64,000 nucleotides of DNA from Marinomonas spartinae (GTDB taxonomy: Bacteria > Pseudomonadota > Gammaproteobacteria > Pseudomonadales > Marinomonadaceae), in the NCBI RefSeq assembly GCF_016461715.1, contig NZ_JAEMUI010000009.1, forward strand, positions 62,001-126,000. Reading direction: 5' to 3'. Shown here piece by piece: positions 10,453 through 20,906 of the stretch. The number at the start of each line of letters is the position of its first letter. The stretch's first letter is position 1. The notes under the pieces are model-generated. The model searched no databases. It saw only the letters and a list, made by a program, of their open reading frames with translations, and was not told the DNA's origin. The translations under genes and the position numbers were made by a program.

Positions 10453-11034
10453 TTACATAAAGGCATTGTCCGTGACGGTATGGTCAGTTGCATCTTTCAC
10501 TGCGGTCAAACCAGCCACTTTTTCAATCAAGGTTTTTTCAACACCTTCTTTCAAAGTTAAGTCGACTGCACTACACCCCTGACAACCGCCACCAAAGCGA
10601 AGTACAGCAACTTGCCCATCAATCACTTCTACTAAGGTTACCTCCCCGCCATGAGCGGCAAGGCCTGGGTTAATATCTGAGTAAAGAATATAGTTAATTT
10701 GATCTTCGATTGGACTATCCGCTGAAACTTTCGGCATTTTAGCGTTGGGCGCTTTAATGGTTAGCTGCCCTCCCATCTTTTCCGTCGCATAGTCTATATA
10801 AGCTTCATCCAAAAAGTTCACTGAATTTTTCTCAATGTAGACTTTCAGTTTAGGAAGATTCAAAATTTCGTCTGTCTCATTCACTTCATCAGGACGGCAG
10901 TAAGCAAGACAAGTCTCCGCATAAGGCGTACCTGGTTGTTGGATAAAAATACGCACAGCAATCCCCTCTACACCCTGTTTTTCCAGCAGTGAAGCAAGGT
11001 AGTCTTGAGCGCCATCAGTAATAGTAATATTCAT
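10453..11034 (-). CDS. nfuA: Fe-S cluster carrier NfuA
   Basis: A 193-residue NfuA: an N-terminal degenerate A-type domain (about 1-95) joined to a C-terminal Nfu domain with the cluster-binding CxxC in [15 protein letters not shown] (about residues 148-162). NfuA delivers 4Fe-4S clusters to target enzymes, especially under oxidative stress or iron limitation. The length equals that of the E. coli protein. Convergent with aroF and divergent from the sulfite reductase, itself an Fe-S enzyme. Confidence 0.96.
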   Translation of the reverse strand: MNITITDGAQDYLASLLEKQGVEGIAVRIFIQQPGTPYAETCLAYCRPDEVNETDEILNLPKLKVYIEKNSVNFLDEAYIDYATEKMGGQLTIKAPNAKMPKVSADSPIEDQINYILYSDINPGLAAHGGEVTLVEVIDGQVAVLRFGGGCQGCSAVDLTLKEGVEKTLIEKVAGLTAVKDATDHTVTDNAFM

Positions 11035-11218
11035 AACAACCCTTCTAAATCAGTCATACATCTAATGAGTACATAGTAACTCAGATTGACAATAAAGCCA
11101 AAGACCAACTAAAAAAGTAGGGTATTTTTCCACTATTCATTTTTGCTTGAACCGTTGATTAGAGGAGTTAATTAATTGAATAAGGCTTATTAGAAAAACC
11201 GCTAAAGATATAGATAAA

Positions 11219-11236
11219 TATTCATTTTTAGAATAA
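11219..11236. promoter_or_regulatory. TATTC/GAATA repeat upstream of cysI
   Basis: TATTC and GAATA flank a short T-rich centre; the right half is TTTTTAGAATAA, the same 12-base word found (inverted) just before cysB. Located 55-75 bases upstream of the cysI ATG, a plausible activator site. Assignment to CysB is inference. Confidence 0.35.
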
Positions 11237-11291
11237 AGGAAATTTGCTAGAGTTACGCCATTAAAATTTATTAACCACGGCTTATTTCTCT

Positions 11292-12953
11292 ATGTACCAA
11301 TACGACGCAATTGACCAACAGCTTGTTAATGAGCGTGTAGCACAGTTTCGCGACCAGACACGCCGCTACTTAAATCAAGAACTAAGTGAACAAGAATTCT
11401 TACCACTGCGCCTACAAAATGGCCTCTATGTTCAGCGTTATGCGCCAATGTTGCGTATTGCCATTCCTTACGGCATGCTATCCAGTGATCAACTAAGAAC
11501 TTTGGCAGGCATTACCCGCCGCTATGACAAAGGCTATGGACACTTCAGTACTCGTCAAAACCTACAACTGAATTGGCCAAAGCTTGAAGATGTGCCAGAT
11601 ATTTTGGCTGAGCTTGCTCAAGTACAAATGCACGCCACACAAACCAGTGGTAACTGTATTCGTAATACAACGACAGACCAATACGCTGGCGTTATTGCGG
11701 ACGAAGTTGTTGACCCACGCCCTTACTGTGAACTGATTCGTCAATGGTCTACCTTCCACCCAGAATTCGCCTTCTTACCGCGTAAGTTTAAAATTGCGGT
11801 GAACGCCACAGAATCGTCTGATCGGGCTGCGGTTCAGGTGCATGACATTGGTCTACAAATTAAAAAAAATGACGCTGGCGAAATCGGCTTTAAAGTCATC
11901 GTTGGTGGCGGTTTAGGTCGCACTCCGATGGTTGGTTTAACCATCAATGAATTTGTACCACGGGAAGATTTGCTAACCTATTTAGACGCCATCATTCGCG
12001 TCTACAACCAAAAAGGCCGCCGCGACAACAAATACAAAGCGCGTATTAAAATCCTAGTTAAAGCCATGGGAATTGATGAATTCCGCAAACTGGTCGATGC
12101 TGAATGGCGACATATACGAGGCAAAGAAAGCACCGTCCCCATGAGTGAGTTCACACGCCTGCAAAGCTTTTTTACCGAGCCAAACTATGAAACGCTAACA
12201 GACAACCCTGAAACACTCACTGCTAAGTTAGCAGACAGTACAGGCTTTGCCCGCTGGTTTGAGCGCAATACCTTTGCCCACAAAAAGCCTGGCTATCGCA
12301 TTGTCACTTTATCATTGAAAAAACCAGGTCAAGCTCCTGGTGATGCCACAGCAGAGCAAATGGAAAAAGGCGCAGACTTCGCTGATCAGTATAGCTTTGG
12401 CGAGTTACGAGTTAGCCATGAGCAAAACCTTGTGCTAGCAGATGTACGCCAAGACCAATTAGTTGAATTATGGGAAGCCGCTAAAGAGGCTGGGTTCGCA
12501 ACCCCTACTTTGGGTCTATTAACCGATATGATCTGCTGTCCAGGTGGTGATTTCTGTGCGTTGGCTAACGCAAAATCCATCCCTATCGCACAGCAAATCC
12601 AAGAAACCTTCAACGACTTGGATTATTTATACGATTTAGGAGACATCGACCTAAACATTTCCGGCTGTATGAATGCCTGTGGCCACCATCACGTTGGCAA
12701 CATCGGCATTTTAGGTGTTGATAAAAAAGGCGAAGAGTTTTATCAAATTTCCATGGGGGGCTCCTCTGGCCATGATGCCAGTATTGGCAAAATTCTCGGC
12801 CCTTCATTTGCGCAAGAAGAAATCAGCAGCGTGATCCAAAAGCTGATGGATGTCTATGTGAGTCATCGTACAGATGAAGAACGTTTTATCGATACCTTCC
12901 GTCGTATTGGAATGGCACCATTTAAAGAGGCTGCATATGCTAAAGTTAATTAA
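11292..12953 (+). CDS. cysI: Sulfite/nitrite reductase haemoprotein, CysI type
   Basis: A 553-residue siroheme and 4Fe-4S enzyme that reduces sulfite to sulfide by six electrons in cysteine synthesis. The Fe-S/siroheme cysteines are seen as C-x5-C in CCPGGDFCALANA and C-x3-C in SGCMNACGHHHVGN. The two ferredoxin-like halves (RRYDKGYGHFSTRQNLQLNW and the IGFKVIVGGGLGRTP region) are present. The pairing with a DUF934 gene, as in Pseudomonas, supports sulfite over nitrite. Electron donor unknown; no cysJ is in the window. Confidence 0.9.
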   Translation: MYQYDAIDQQLVNERVAQFRDQTRRYLNQELSEQEFLPLRLQNGLYVQRYAPMLRIAIPYGMLSSDQLRTLAGITRRYDKGYGHFSTRQNLQLNWPKLEDVPDILAELAQVQMHATQTSGNCIRNTTTDQYAGVIADEVVDPRPYCELIRQWSTFHPEFAFLPRKFKIAVNATESSDRAAVQVHDIGLQIKKNDAGEIGFKVIVGGGLGRTPMVGLTINEFVPREDLLTYLDAIIRVYNQKGRRDNKYKARIKILVKAMGIDEFRKLVDAEWRHIRGKESTVPMSEFTRLQSFFTEPNYETLTDNPETLTAKLADSTGFARWFERNTFAHKKPGYRIVTLSLKKPGQAPGDATAEQMEKGADFADQYSFGELRVSHEQNLVLADVRQDQLVELWEAAKEAGFATPTLGLLTDMICCPGGDFCALANAKSIPIAQQIQETFNDLDYLYDLGDIDLNISGCMNACGHHHVGNIGILGVDKKGEEFYQISMGGSSGHDASIGKILGPSFAQEEISSVIQKLMDVYVSHRTDEERFIDTFRRIGMAPFKEAAYAKVN

Positions 12954-13413
12954 AAATGGCAAGATTATCGACAATGAACAAATCTGGATTCAGGATAATG
13001 ACACGCCAATAACCAGCAATGCTATCGTGCCTTTAGCAAGATGGCACGCTGAGCAAGAAGCCATTGGTAAGGTCGCTGGTATTTGGATAGACGCAGGAGA
13101 AGGCACAGAACAACTTGAAGGTGTAGACCTAACTCAATTCGCTGTCATCGGTATCAATTTCCCTGCCTTTACTGATGGCAGAGGTTTCAGCTACGCACGA
13201 CTATTACGAGAGCGCTTTAACTATCAAGGTGAGATCCGAGCCTTAGGTTATTTCATTCCAGATCAGCAAGGTTATCTTTTACGTGTTGGTTTTAACGCTT
13301 TCCAATTCAATGCTGACGTTGACCTAGAAAAAGCATTACTACTGCACAAAAGCTTTTCTGTTGCCTATCAAGGGGATGCAAATGACCCTAGACCGATGTT
13401 TTTGCGTCGTTAA
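12937..13413 (+). CDS. DUF934 protein (cysI partner)
   Basis: A 158-residue DUF934-family protein, recognised by the pattern ...AVIGINFPAFTDGRGFSYARLLRERF and GEIRALGYFIPDQ. Family members are nearly always encoded directly after cysI-type genes; their biochemical role is not settled. The open frame starts at 12874, but the ATG at 12937 (MLKLIKNGKI) with AGAGG upstream gives the usual length and a 17-base overlap with cysI, indicating translational coupling. Confidence 0.88.
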   Translation: MLKLIKNGKIIDNEQIWIQDNDTPITSNAIVPLARWHAEQEAIGKVAGIWIDAGEGTEQLEGVDLTQFAVIGINFPAFTDGRGFSYARLLRERFNYQGEIRALGYFIPDQQGYLLRVGFNAFQFNADVDLEKALLLHKSFSVAYQGDANDPRPMFLRR

Positions 13414-13441
13414 ACATTAAATCTTTTGTCAACACTCCAAT

Positions 13442-13466
13442 AAAAGGTCCATTCATGGGCCTTTTT
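13442..13466 (+). terminator. Terminator after the cysI-DUF934 unit
   Basis: AAAAGG and CCA pair with TGG and CCTTTT around TTCA, with one-base mismatches in the middle and a T tail, 28 bases after the stop. Confidence 0.7.
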
Positions 13467-13539
13467 CTATTGCGTATTTAGGTCTCGCTGATTATCGTAG
13501 GAAACGAGTCAAAGTGATTGATTGTTAAAGGGTCTTAAC

Positions 13540-14208
13540 GTGTCTAAAAAAAATATAACTTGCCTTCTTGTAGGGTTATTACTATCAGCCGTTGCGCAAG
13601 CAACTACTGTCTACGTGTCTGACGTTCAATTTGTCGCGATTCGTCAAGGACAAGACAATAATTCGCCCGCCGTTGAGCGCGGTATAAAAAGCGGTACACC
13701 TTTACAAGTCTTGGAGAAAAGTAATGGCTACACCAAAGTAAAAACCCCTAGTGGGAATGTAGGCTGGGTGGCGGACTACTTCTTAAGCGACGATCAAGTC
13801 ACACGAGAGCAAGTGATTCAGCTTCAAGAGCAGCTCACTAAACTATCGCAAAGCAAAGTCGACTTAAACAAGCAATATGATGAAAGCCAGCAAAATGTTG
13901 CTGCCCTTACAACACAAGTATCAAACCTTGAAAAGGACAAAGCCCAACTGACGCAGCAACTTGCCTCAATGAAGGCCCTGACCGACAAAGCAAAGACAAT
14001 TGTTGAGAAAAACGACAATGTCGCTTATCAAATTGATACACTAAAACAACAGTTGGCTGCTGCTAAAGCCCAAGCCAAGGACAAAGGCGATAGCAATCAA
14101 CAGAAATGGTTTGCCATTGGAGCAGGAACGCTTCTTGGTGGCGTACTCATTGGTATTCTCATTCCGTTGACACGTCGCAAAAAAACCAGCTCGGGAACGT
14201 GGGTATAA
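13540..14208 (+). CDS. TIGR04211-type SH3 domain membrane protein
   Basis: A 222-residue envelope protein. It has a signal peptide (ITCLLVGLLLSAVAQA), a bacterial SH3 domain (about 25-85, with GTPLQVLEKSNGYTKVKTPSG and VGWVADYFL), a coiled coil (about 95-180) and a C-terminal membrane helix (FAIGAGTLLGGVLIGILIP) followed by RRKK. This matches the SH3 family seen in many gammaproteobacteria; its role is unknown. Start: a GTG at 13540 preceded by AAAGGG at good spacing is preferred over the TTG at 13522. Confidence 0.85.
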   Translation: MSKKNITCLLVGLLLSAVAQATTVYVSDVQFVAIRQGQDNNSPAVERGIKSGTPLQVLEKSNGYTKVKTPSGNVGWVADYFLSDDQVTREQVIQLQEQLTKLSQSKVDLNKQYDESQQNVAALTTQVSNLEKDKAQLTQQLASMKALTDKAKTIVEKNDNVAYQIDTLKQQLAAAKAQAKDKGDSNQQKWFAIGAGTLLGGVLIGILIPLTRRKKTSSGTWV

Positions 14209-14237
14209 CACAAAGTATTATTATCTAAGGGAACCAA

Positions 14238-15407
14238 ATGGAAGCATCCATCGTACACTCCTTCTTTTTGATTTTTGCAGGAGCGGCTGTTGTTGCTTCC
14301 ATTGCTTTATATACAAGGCAACCCATGATTATTGCCTATATTGCTTTAGGGGCTTTGTTTGGTCGTTATGGGTTTTCTTTAATCACTGAACCAAAACTCA
14401 TGGACCAAATGAGTCATATAGGGATTATTTTTCTACTCTTTCTTCTTGGCTTGGATATGCAACCTAGCCACCTTATCAACATGCTTAAAAAAGCCGCCTG
14501 GATAGCCCTATTAAGCTCCATTGTCTTTGCAGCCGTTGGCTACATGGTGGCCATTGCTTTTGGCTACACGAAAACAGAAAGCTTGATCATTGGCATTGCG
14601 ATGATGTTCTCAAGTACCATTGTTTGTATCAAACTGCTGCCAACAACGGTGTTACACCACAAGCATACAGGGGAACTGGTTGTCGGATTATTACTCCTGC
14701 AAGATATGATTGCCATTGGCGTTTTACTGGAACTAAACAGTTTTGCCGCTGGTGCGGATAACTCAGCGGTGCAGTTTTTAAGACCTCTCATTGCCCTCCC
14801 CTTGCTTGTAGGCGGTGCTTTTCTATTCGTAAAGTATATTTTGATAAAATTAATCACTAAATTTGATCGATTCCACGAATATATCTTTTTAGTGTCCATT
14901 GGTTGGTGCCTCTCCATGGCCGTATTGGCTGAATCTTTAGGCTTGTCAGCTGAGATGGGGGCCTTCATCGCTGGCGTTGCCCTTGCAACCAGCCCCATAT
15001 CCCAATACATTGCAACCCATTTAAAACCACTAAGAGACTTTTTCTTAATCCTATTTTTCTTTACCATAGGCGCCAGTTTTGATTTCAGCTTATTAGGAGT
15101 AGTGATTGTGCCAGCCTTAATACTGGCCATTAGCTCAATGCTGATCAAACCTGTTGTTTTTCGATTCTTATTGAAAGGCATCAAAGAAGACGCGAGTACG
15201 TCTTGGGAAGTGGGCTTTCGCCTAGGCCAAGTCAGTGAGTTTTCGCTGCTTATCGCCTACCTTGCGGCCAATATTGGTTTAATAGGCACAGCGGCCTCAA
15301 ACGTGATTCAAGCAACGGCAATACTGAGCTTTGCTCTGTCTACTTATGTCGTGATATTGAATTACCCAAATCCCATCGCAATTTCAGATAAATTGCGTCG
15401 AGATTAG
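14238..15407 (+). CDS. CPA2-family cation/proton antiporter
   Basis: A 389-residue membrane protein with about 12-13 hydrophobic segments, matching the sodium/proton exchanger domain of the KefB/RosB (CPA2) group. Visible motifs include FLLGLDMQPSHL, FSSTIVCIKLLP, LLLLQDMIAIGVL and ESLGLSAEMGAFIAGVALA. It ends soon after the transport domain and lacks the C-terminal TrkA-N domain found in KefB/KefC, so it is not a glutathione-gated Kef in the strict sense. The ion is not determined. It follows the SH3 gene by 29 bases, likely same transcript. Confidence 0.85.
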   Translation: MEASIVHSFFLIFAGAAVVASIALYTRQPMIIAYIALGALFGRYGFSLITEPKLMDQMSHIGIIFLLFLLGLDMQPSHLINMLKKAAWIALLSSIVFAAVGYMVAIAFGYTKTESLIIGIAMMFSSTIVCIKLLPTTVLHHKHTGELVVGLLLLQDMIAIGVLLELNSFAAGADNSAVQFLRPLIALPLLVGGAFLFVKYILIKLITKFDRFHEYIFLVSIGWCLSMAVLAESLGLSAEMGAFIAGVALATSPISQYIATHLKPLRDFFLILFFFTIGASFDFSLLGVVIVPALILAISSMLIKPVVFRFLLKGIKEDASTSWEVGFRLGQVSEFSLLIAYLAANIGLIGTAASNVIQATAILSFALSTYVVILNYPNPIAISDKLRRD

Positions 15408-15521
15408 GCCAGATTTCCATGTCGATTGAAGATTTTCTACAATGCCAAACGCTTTTATTGAAAGGTTTGAAGCTTAGTCTTTCTTTAGTCACATAAAATA
15501 TAATAGAATAGCGCGAAATAC

Positions 15522-15551
15522 CTGACTGCTAACAAAAAAGTCTTGTATAAT
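15522..15551 (+). promoter_or_regulatory. Sigma-70 type promoter of fusA paralogue
   Basis: A perfect TATAAT at 15546-15551, with CTGACT at 15522-15527 as -35 and an 18-base spacer. The ATG of the EF-G gene lies 39 bases further on. Confidence 0.6.
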
Positions 15552-15590
15552 ATCGCGCAAATTTCGTCCTCAATTATTTAGAGTAATGTA

Positions 15591-17678
15591 ATGGCTGACT
15601 TATCAAAATACAGAAACATCGGTATTTTTGCTCACGTTGACGCGGGCAAAACTACTACTACTGAACGTATTCTTAAACTTACCGGTAAAATTCATAAAAT
15701 CGGTGAAGTTCACGAGGGTGAATCTACTACTGACTTCATGGAACAAGAAGCTGAGCGCGGTATTACCATCCAATCTGCAGCGGTCACTTGTGAGTGGAAA
15801 GGTCACCGCCTAAACGTTATCGACACACCTGGACACGTTGACTTTACCGTTGAAGTATACCGTTCCCTTAAAGTACTCGATGGCGGTATCGGTGTATTCT
15901 GTGGTTCTGGCGGTGTTGAGCCTCAATCAGAAACCAACTGGCGCTATGCGAACGAATCCGAAGTATCTCGTTTGATCTTCGTTAACAAACTAGACCGTCT
16001 AGGCGCTAGCTTCTACCGCGTTGTAGAACAAGTGAAAAAAGTACTTGGTGCTACTCCTTTGATCATGGTACTTCCAATCGGAACAGAAGATGAATTTTCT
16101 GGCGTTGTAGATCTTCTAACTCGTAAAGCTTACGTTTGGGATGAAACTGGACAACCAGAAAACTACGAAATCAAAGATGTTCCAGAAGACATGCTTGATC
16201 AAGTGGAAGAATATCGTGAAAAGTTAATTGAAACGGCAGTTGAGCAAGACGACGATCTAATGATGGCGTATATGGAAGGCGAAGAGCCTTCTGTTGAAGA
16301 CCTTAAGCGCTGCATCCGTAAGGGTACTCGCGACCTTGCTTTCTTCCCAACTTTCTGTGGTTCTGCCTTCAAAAACAAAGGCATGCAACTTCTTCTTGAC
16401 GCAGTTGTTGATTACCTACCAAGCCCAACTGAAGTTGATCCTCAGGATCTTACTGATGAAGAAGGTAACCCAACGGGTGCGAAAGCAATCGTTGATGCGC
16501 AAGAGCCTCTTAAAGCGCTTGCCTTCAAGATCATGGATGACCGTTTTGGTGCCCTAACGTTCGTACGTATCTACTCTGGTATGATCAATAAAGGCGACAC
16601 TATTCTTAACAGCTTCACTGGTAAGACTGAGCGTGTTGGCCGTATGGTTGAAATGCAAGCAAACGACCGTAACGAGATCTCTTCTGCACAAGCAGGTGAC
16701 ATCATTGCGATTGTTGGTATGAAAAACGTACAAACTGGTCACACGCTATGTGATCCTAAACACCCTTGTACTCTTGAAGCAATGGTATTCCCAGAGCCAG
16801 TAATCTCTATCTCTGTTACACCAAAAGATAAAGGTGGTAACGAGAAAATGGGTATCGCAATCGGTAAAATGGTTGCAGAAGACCCAACGTTCCGTGTTGA
16901 GACTGACCAAGATTCTGGTGAAACTATCCTTAAAGGAATGGGTGAGCTTCACCTAGATATCAAAGTAGATATCTTGAAACGTACTTACGGCGTGGATCTA
17001 ATTGTTGGTCAACCTCAAGTTGCTTACCGTGAAACGATCACGAAAGAAGTTGAAGATACTTACACTCACAAGAAACAATCAGGTGGTTCTGGTCAGTTCG
17101 GTAAAATCGACTACCGCATCAAACCTGGTGAAGTGGGTTCTGGCTTCAAATTCTCTTCTTCTGTTGTGGGTGGTAACGTACCGAAGGAATTCTTCCCGGC
17201 AGTTGAGAAAGGCTTTAAGTCTATGATGGATGAAGGCGTCCTAGCTGGCTTCCCAGTTCTAGACGTTGAAGTTGAATTGTTCGACGGTGGCTACCACGCA
17301 GTTGACTCTTCTGCAATTGCCTTCGAAATCGCTGCAAAAGGCGCTTTCCGTCAGTCTATGCCTAAAGCTGGTCCACAACTGATCGAGCCTATCATGAAGG
17401 TCGACGTGTTCACTCCAGATGATAACGTTGGTGATGTCATTGGTGACTTGAACCGTCGTCGCGGCATGATCAAAGACCAAGAGAAAGGTTTGACTGGCGT
17501 TCGCATCAAAGCAGACGTTCCTCTAGCAGAAATGTTTGGTTACATCAGTACTCTACGTACGATGACATCTGGTCGTGGTCAGTTCTCTATGGAGTTCTCA
17601 CACTACCTACCATGTCCTAACAACGTAGCAGAAACCGTTATTGCGGCTCAAAAAGAAAAGAAAGCTAAAAAAGACTAA
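15591..17678 (+). CDS. fusA2: Elongation factor G (second-type paralogue)
   Basis: A 695-residue translational GTPase. G1 AHVDAGKTT (about 14-22), switch I/II with [10 protein letters not shown] and DTPGHVDFT, and G4 NKLD are intact; domains II-V follow with [20 protein letters not shown] and a C-terminal [18 protein letters not shown] drives translocation and ribosome recycling. It is not in an rpsL-rpsG-fusA-tuf operon, and residues such as [14 protein letters not shown] mark it as the stand-alone FusA2-like branch, so the canonical fusA is probably elsewhere. Rich in preferred codons, suggesting high expression. Translocation versus recycling role cannot be told apart here. Confidence 0.92.
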   Translation: MADLSKYRNIGIFAHVDAGKTTTTERILKLTGKIHKIGEVHEGESTTDFMEQEAERGITIQSAAVTCEWKGHRLNVIDTPGHVDFTVEVYRSLKVLDGGIGVFCGSGGVEPQSETNWRYANESEVSRLIFVNKLDRLGASFYRVVEQVKKVLGATPLIMVLPIGTEDEFSGVVDLLTRKAYVWDETGQPENYEIKDVPEDMLDQVEEYREKLIETAVEQDDDLMMAYMEGEEPSVEDLKRCIRKGTRDLAFFPTFCGSAFKNKGMQLLLDAVVDYLPSPTEVDPQDLTDEEGNPTGAKAIVDAQEPLKALAFKIMDDRFGALTFVRIYSGMINKGDTILNSFTGKTERVGRMVEMQANDRNEISSAQAGDIIAIVGMKNVQTGHTLCDPKHPCTLEAMVFPEPVISISVTPKDKGGNEKMGIAIGKMVAEDPTFRVETDQDSGETILKGMGELHLDIKVDILKRTYGVDLIVGQPQVAYRETITKEVEDTYTHKKQSGGSGQFGKIDYRIKPGEVGSGFKFSSSVVGGNVPKEFFPAVEKGFKSMMDEGVLAGFPVLDVEVELFDGGYHAVDSSAIAFEIAAKGAFRQSMPKAGPQLIEPIMKVDVFTPDDNVGDVIGDLNRRRGMIKDQEKGLTGVRIKADVPLAEMFGYISTLRTMTSGRGQFSMEFSHYLPCPNNVAETVIAAQKEKKAKKD

Positions 17679-17700
17679 TCTTTAGCTTTTTGCTAAATTT

Positions 17701-17732
17701 AAAAAGCCGATGCACTTGCATCGGCTTTTTTA
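17701..17732 (+). terminator. Terminator of fusA2
   Basis: AAAAAGCCGATGCA pairs perfectly with TGCATCGGCTTTTT around a 2-base centre, with T tail. Symmetrical, could also act on the minus strand. Confidence 0.88.
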
Positions 17733-17777
17733 TTTCCCCCATGCTGTCATGCAGAACATCTCTGTTCATTGCGGAGC

Positions 17778-17811
17778 AAAAAAAAGCCGACACACTTACG
17801 CGTATCGGCTT
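17778..17811 (-). terminator. Terminator of the aldo/keto reductase gene
   Basis: On the minus strand AAGCCGATAC pairs with GTGTCGGCTT (one wobble) and is followed by a run of eight T. It lies 19 bases after the stop of the gene at 17830. Confidence 0.8.
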
Positions 17812-17829
17812 CACTTATTTAAGTTTTTA

Positions 17830-18882
17830 CTAGAAAGGCACGGGATATTCTCTCAAGACCGCCATGATATCACTCAGGGCTTCTTCAGATAACACCATAT
17901 CAAACGCCGCCATATCTTCTTTTAATTGCGCTAAAGACGTGGCACCAATAATAGTGGAGGTAACACCATCAACTTGATCACACCAACTCAAAGCCAGCTG
18001 AGCTGGAGTCATATTATGCTTAGCAGCGACTTCTAAGTATTGGCTAACAGACTTTTCAACCAGTGCTGTATCTCTGAAAAGGCCATTACGTTGAGCGTAT
18101 GTCCAACGACTCCCTTCAGGACGAGCACCATTTAAATACTTGCCAGTCAATGCACCAGCCGCCAAAGGAGACCATGGTAAATACGCAACATCTTCATGCA
18201 CACAATTTTCAACTAAATATGGCCAATCTTTTGTATGCAATAGGCTAAACTCATTCTGAATGGAAGCAACACGTGGCAAACTGTGCTTATCACTTAGTCG
18301 GATAAACTCATTAATCCCCCATGTAGTATCGTCAGATAAGCCAAAATGACGGATCTTACCAGCTTTAATGCAAGCCTCAAGACCCTGAAGAATGTCGAGC
18401 ATTTGTATGGACTGCTCATCGCGATCTACATTGGTAAAAGAAATATCCCCTGGGAAATGTTTGGCAAAATGAGGTGTTGTACGATTTGGCCAATGCAGTT
18501 GATACAAATCGATATAATCTGTCTGTAAACGCTTTAGAGATGCGTCAACGGCTTCAATCACGGTTTTGCCAGAGATATTGCTCCCACCACGCACATAAGA
18601 CATACCAGGCCCCGCTATTTTCGTCGCAAGAATAAAGTCTTGACGACGAGACGGGTGACGAGAAAGCCAATTACCGATGATGGTTTCAGTTTTCCCATAA
18701 GACTCTTTCGTTGGTGGCACAGAATACATTTCCGCCGTATCCATGAAGTTCACAGCATTATCTAGAGCGTACTCAATTTGCTCATCGGCATCCGCTTGAG
18801 TATTTTGCGTGCCCCATGTCATGGTTCCCAAACACACTCTTGACACTTCAAGCCCTGTACGACCAAGCGGTACATATTTCAT
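17830..18882 (-). CDS. tas: Tas-family NADP(H)-dependent aldo/keto reductase
   Basis: A 350-residue TIM-barrel reductase. The catalytic tetrad is visible: Asp and Tyr in NFMDTAEMYSVPP, Lys in LATKIAGPG and His in LYQLHWPNRT. The N-terminus LGRTGLEVSRVCLGTMTWG and the VPPTKESYGKTE insertion follow E. coli Tas rather than YajO or YghZ. Substrates are small carbonyls, exact one unknown. Monocistronic. Confidence 0.88.
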   Translation of the reverse strand: MKYVPLGRTGLEVSRVCLGTMTWGTQNTQADADEQIEYALDNAVNFMDTAEMYSVPPTKESYGKTETIIGNWLSRHPSRRQDFILATKIAGPGMSYVRGGSNISGKTVIEAVDASLKRLQTDYIDLYQLHWPNRTTPHFAKHFPGDISFTNVDRDEQSIQMLDILQGLEACIKAGKIRHFGLSDDTTWGINEFIRLSDKHSLPRVASIQNEFSLLHTKDWPYLVENCVHEDVAYLPWSPLAAGALTGKYLNGARPEGSRWTYAQRNGLFRDTALVEKSVSQYLEVAAKHNMTPAQLALSWCDQVDGVTSTIIGATSLAQLKEDMAAFDMVLSEEALSDIMAVLREYPVPF

Positions 18883-19052
18883 TGCTTTCTTCCTTATATT
18901 TGGTTATACGCATGCAGAACATGCTGGATAAAAATCTCGTTAGCCAATGTAATAAAATTGATTGCTATGCGCCAGTTTCATAAATGAAAACAATAAGGAG
19001 CGCTCTACCTTATTACATAAATAAAACGCTCTCATGCAAAATCATCTATCCG

Positions 19053-19310
19053 CTAATTTTGCTCCGGCAACGTCACATTCAACTCTAACACCGAACAATC
19101 ATCTGTGTTTTCGAGCTGAATTTGCACGTCTTCATTACCGATTTCAACATACTTACGAATGACATCAATAATTTCCTGCTGCATCTGAGGGAGATAATCA
19201 GGTTGATGACGCTTACTGCGTTCATGAGCCACAATGATCTGCAAACGATCCTTTGCAACCGAGGCGGAACTGGGTGTTTTCTTTGCTTTAAAATAATCAA
19301 AAATGCCCAC
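19053..19310 (-). CDS. minE: Cell division topological specificity factor MinE
   Basis: An 85-residue MinE. The N-terminal [11 protein letters not shown] is the membrane-targeting/anti-MinCD segment and [14 protein letters not shown] the MinD-contact helix/strand. MinE displaces MinC and stimulates MinD ATPase, making the Min system oscillate so that the Z ring forms at mid-cell. Starts one base after the minD stop. Confidence 0.97.
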   Translation of the reverse strand: MGIFDYFKAKKTPSSASVAKDRLQIIVAHERSKRHQPDYLPQMQQEIIDVIRKYVEIGNEDVQIQLENTDDCSVLELNVTLPEQN

Positions 19311-19311
19311 A

Positions 19312-20121
19312 TTAGCCCCCTAACAGCCGTTTAAAGAATCCTTTTTTCTGGACATCCAAGAAGCGCAAAGGACGCTCCTCTCCCATTAACCTATCAACCG
19401 CATCCGTATAAGCCAGTCCCGCTTCGGATTCTTGATCCAAAATAACTGGGGTTCCTTGGTTAGAGGCCTTCAAAACCGCTTCAGACTCAGGGATAACGCC
19501 CAACAAAGGAATGGCAAGAATATCTTCCACATCGGTCACACTCAACATTTCCCCAATAGCAACGCGCTCTGGGTGGTAACGAGTAAGCAATAAATGCTCT
19601 TCAATTGGCTCTTTGCCTTCTTCCGCGCGGCGAGACTTACTCTGTAAAATCCCCAGAATACGATCCGAGTCCCGCACAGAGGAGACTTCAGGGTTCGTTA
19701 CAACAATCGCTGCATCAGCAAAATACAGGGCCATTTGCGCCCCTTTTTCGATACCTGCAGGCGAATCACAAATAATGTATTCAAACTCTTCAGACAGCTC
19801 ATCTAATACCGCTTGAACACCTTCTATCGTCAAAGCATCTTTATCTCTAGTTTGAGAAGCAGGTAAAATAAATAAATCTTTAGTGCGTTTGTCTTTTATC
19901 AGCGCCTGAGAGAGAGTTGCTTCTTTATTGATCACATTCACAAAGTCATACACGACTCTGCGTTCGCACCCCATGATCAGATCTAGGTTACGTAAACCCA
20001 CGTCAAAATCGATAATAACCGTTTTATGTCCTTTTAATGCAATGCCAGTCCCTATTGCTGCGCTGGAGGTGGTTTTACCCACTCCCCCCTTGCCTGAGGT
20101 GACCACGATGATCTTTGCCAA
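19312..20121 (-). CDS. minD: Septum-site determining ATPase MinD
   Basis: A 269-residue deviant Walker ATPase, start [20 protein letters not shown] with the signature lysine of [23 protein letters not shown] holds the switch II region. The C-terminal amphipathic membrane-targeting helix is [11 protein letters not shown]. It carries MinC to the membrane at the poles and responds to MinE. Middle gene of minCDE. Confidence 0.98.
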   Translation of the reverse strand: MAKIIVVTSGKGGVGKTTSSAAIGTGIALKGHKTVIIDFDVGLRNLDLIMGCERRVVYDFVNVINKEATLSQALIKDKRTKDLFILPASQTRDKDALTIEGVQAVLDELSEEFEYIICDSPAGIEKGAQMALYFADAAIVVTNPEVSSVRDSDRILGILQSKSRRAEEGKEPIEEHLLLTRYHPERVAIGEMLSVTDVEDILAIPLLGVIPESEAVLKASNQGTPVILDQESEAGLAYTDAVDRLMGEERPLRFLDVQKKGFFKRLLGG

Positions 20122-20180
20122 TGCTGTATCCCCCGATCACTCACTCGTGAGTAGATCTAAATATAAATGAAAAATAGTTA

Positions 20181-20906
20181 CTAAAGTGGTGTTATATCTA
20201 AGCTATCGTCGATTAATACAACTTGTGCAGGTTCTTTCCAAATAATTTTTCTCAATGCATCACTTAGCATGAAATTACCCGCAATAGAAACCAACTCTGC
20301 TTCTAAACTCTTACAAAAAATCCTAGCTTGAGTATCACCTTTTACCCCAGCCAATGCCCTGCCACGCAGCGCACCATAAACATGAATATTGCCATCCGCT
20401 AATACTTCGGCGCCAGCGCTTACTTGGGTGAGAATAATTAAGTCCCCCTCCGCATACACTTGCTGACCAGAGCGAATTGGCTTGGTTATCACCTTGGTTG
20501 CTTGAGGCACGAGGCGTTCCTCAACAACGGTTTTAACGACCACATCAGGGCCCGTATCTTTGGGCGTCGCTTCTGGCACCAAAATGGGACGCGCCTTACT
20601 TGCGGGCAACATAGGTATTTTAGCCTGAGAAAACCAGACCGGCTTATTTTCTTGATCACAACGCCAGCCAATGACTCCCAGCCCCAGATCTGCTAACGAA
20701 ATAATCAATGTATCAAAAGCATCAAGGGGTAAATCTTGCTTCAACTTGGAGAGATCAATAATAATAGGTGCCTGATTAAAAAAGTGTGGCACTTGTTCAA
20801 TCTTTTCTCTTAATTGAGCCACAATACTTTCTAACGACAAGGTTTGAATTTCAAGTAAAATGGTCGTTACGACACTTCCTTTTAATTGGAAGCCTAAGTC
20901 TGTCAT
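20181..20906 (-). CDS. minC: Septum-site determining protein MinC
   Basis: A 241-residue FtsZ inhibitor. The N-terminal domain (1-105) is followed by a linker (about 105-140) and the C-terminal beta-helix with QQVYAEGDLIILTQVSAGAE, GNIHVYGALRGRALAG and the end AELVSIAGNF. The beta-helix binds MinD. AAGGACAG precedes the ATG. First gene of minCDE. Confidence 0.96.
   Translation of the reverse strand: MTDLGFQLKGSVVTTILLEIQTLSLESIVAQLREKIEQVPHFFNQAPIIIDLSKLKQDLPLDAFDTLIISLADLGLGVIGWRCDQENKPVWFSQAKIPMLPASKARPILVPEATPKDTGPDVVVKTVVEERLVPQATKVITKPIRSGQQVYAEGDLIILTQVSAGAEVLADGNIHVYGALRGRALAGVKGDTQARIFCKSLEAELVSIAGNFMLSDALRKIIWKEPAQVVLIDDSLDITPL

Noticed and set aside
14564-15184. 206-codon open frame antisense to the cation/proton antiporter
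   Set aside because: It lies wholly inside a clear membrane-protein gene, has no ribosome site and its translation is low-complexity; it is a shadow of the sense codon usage.
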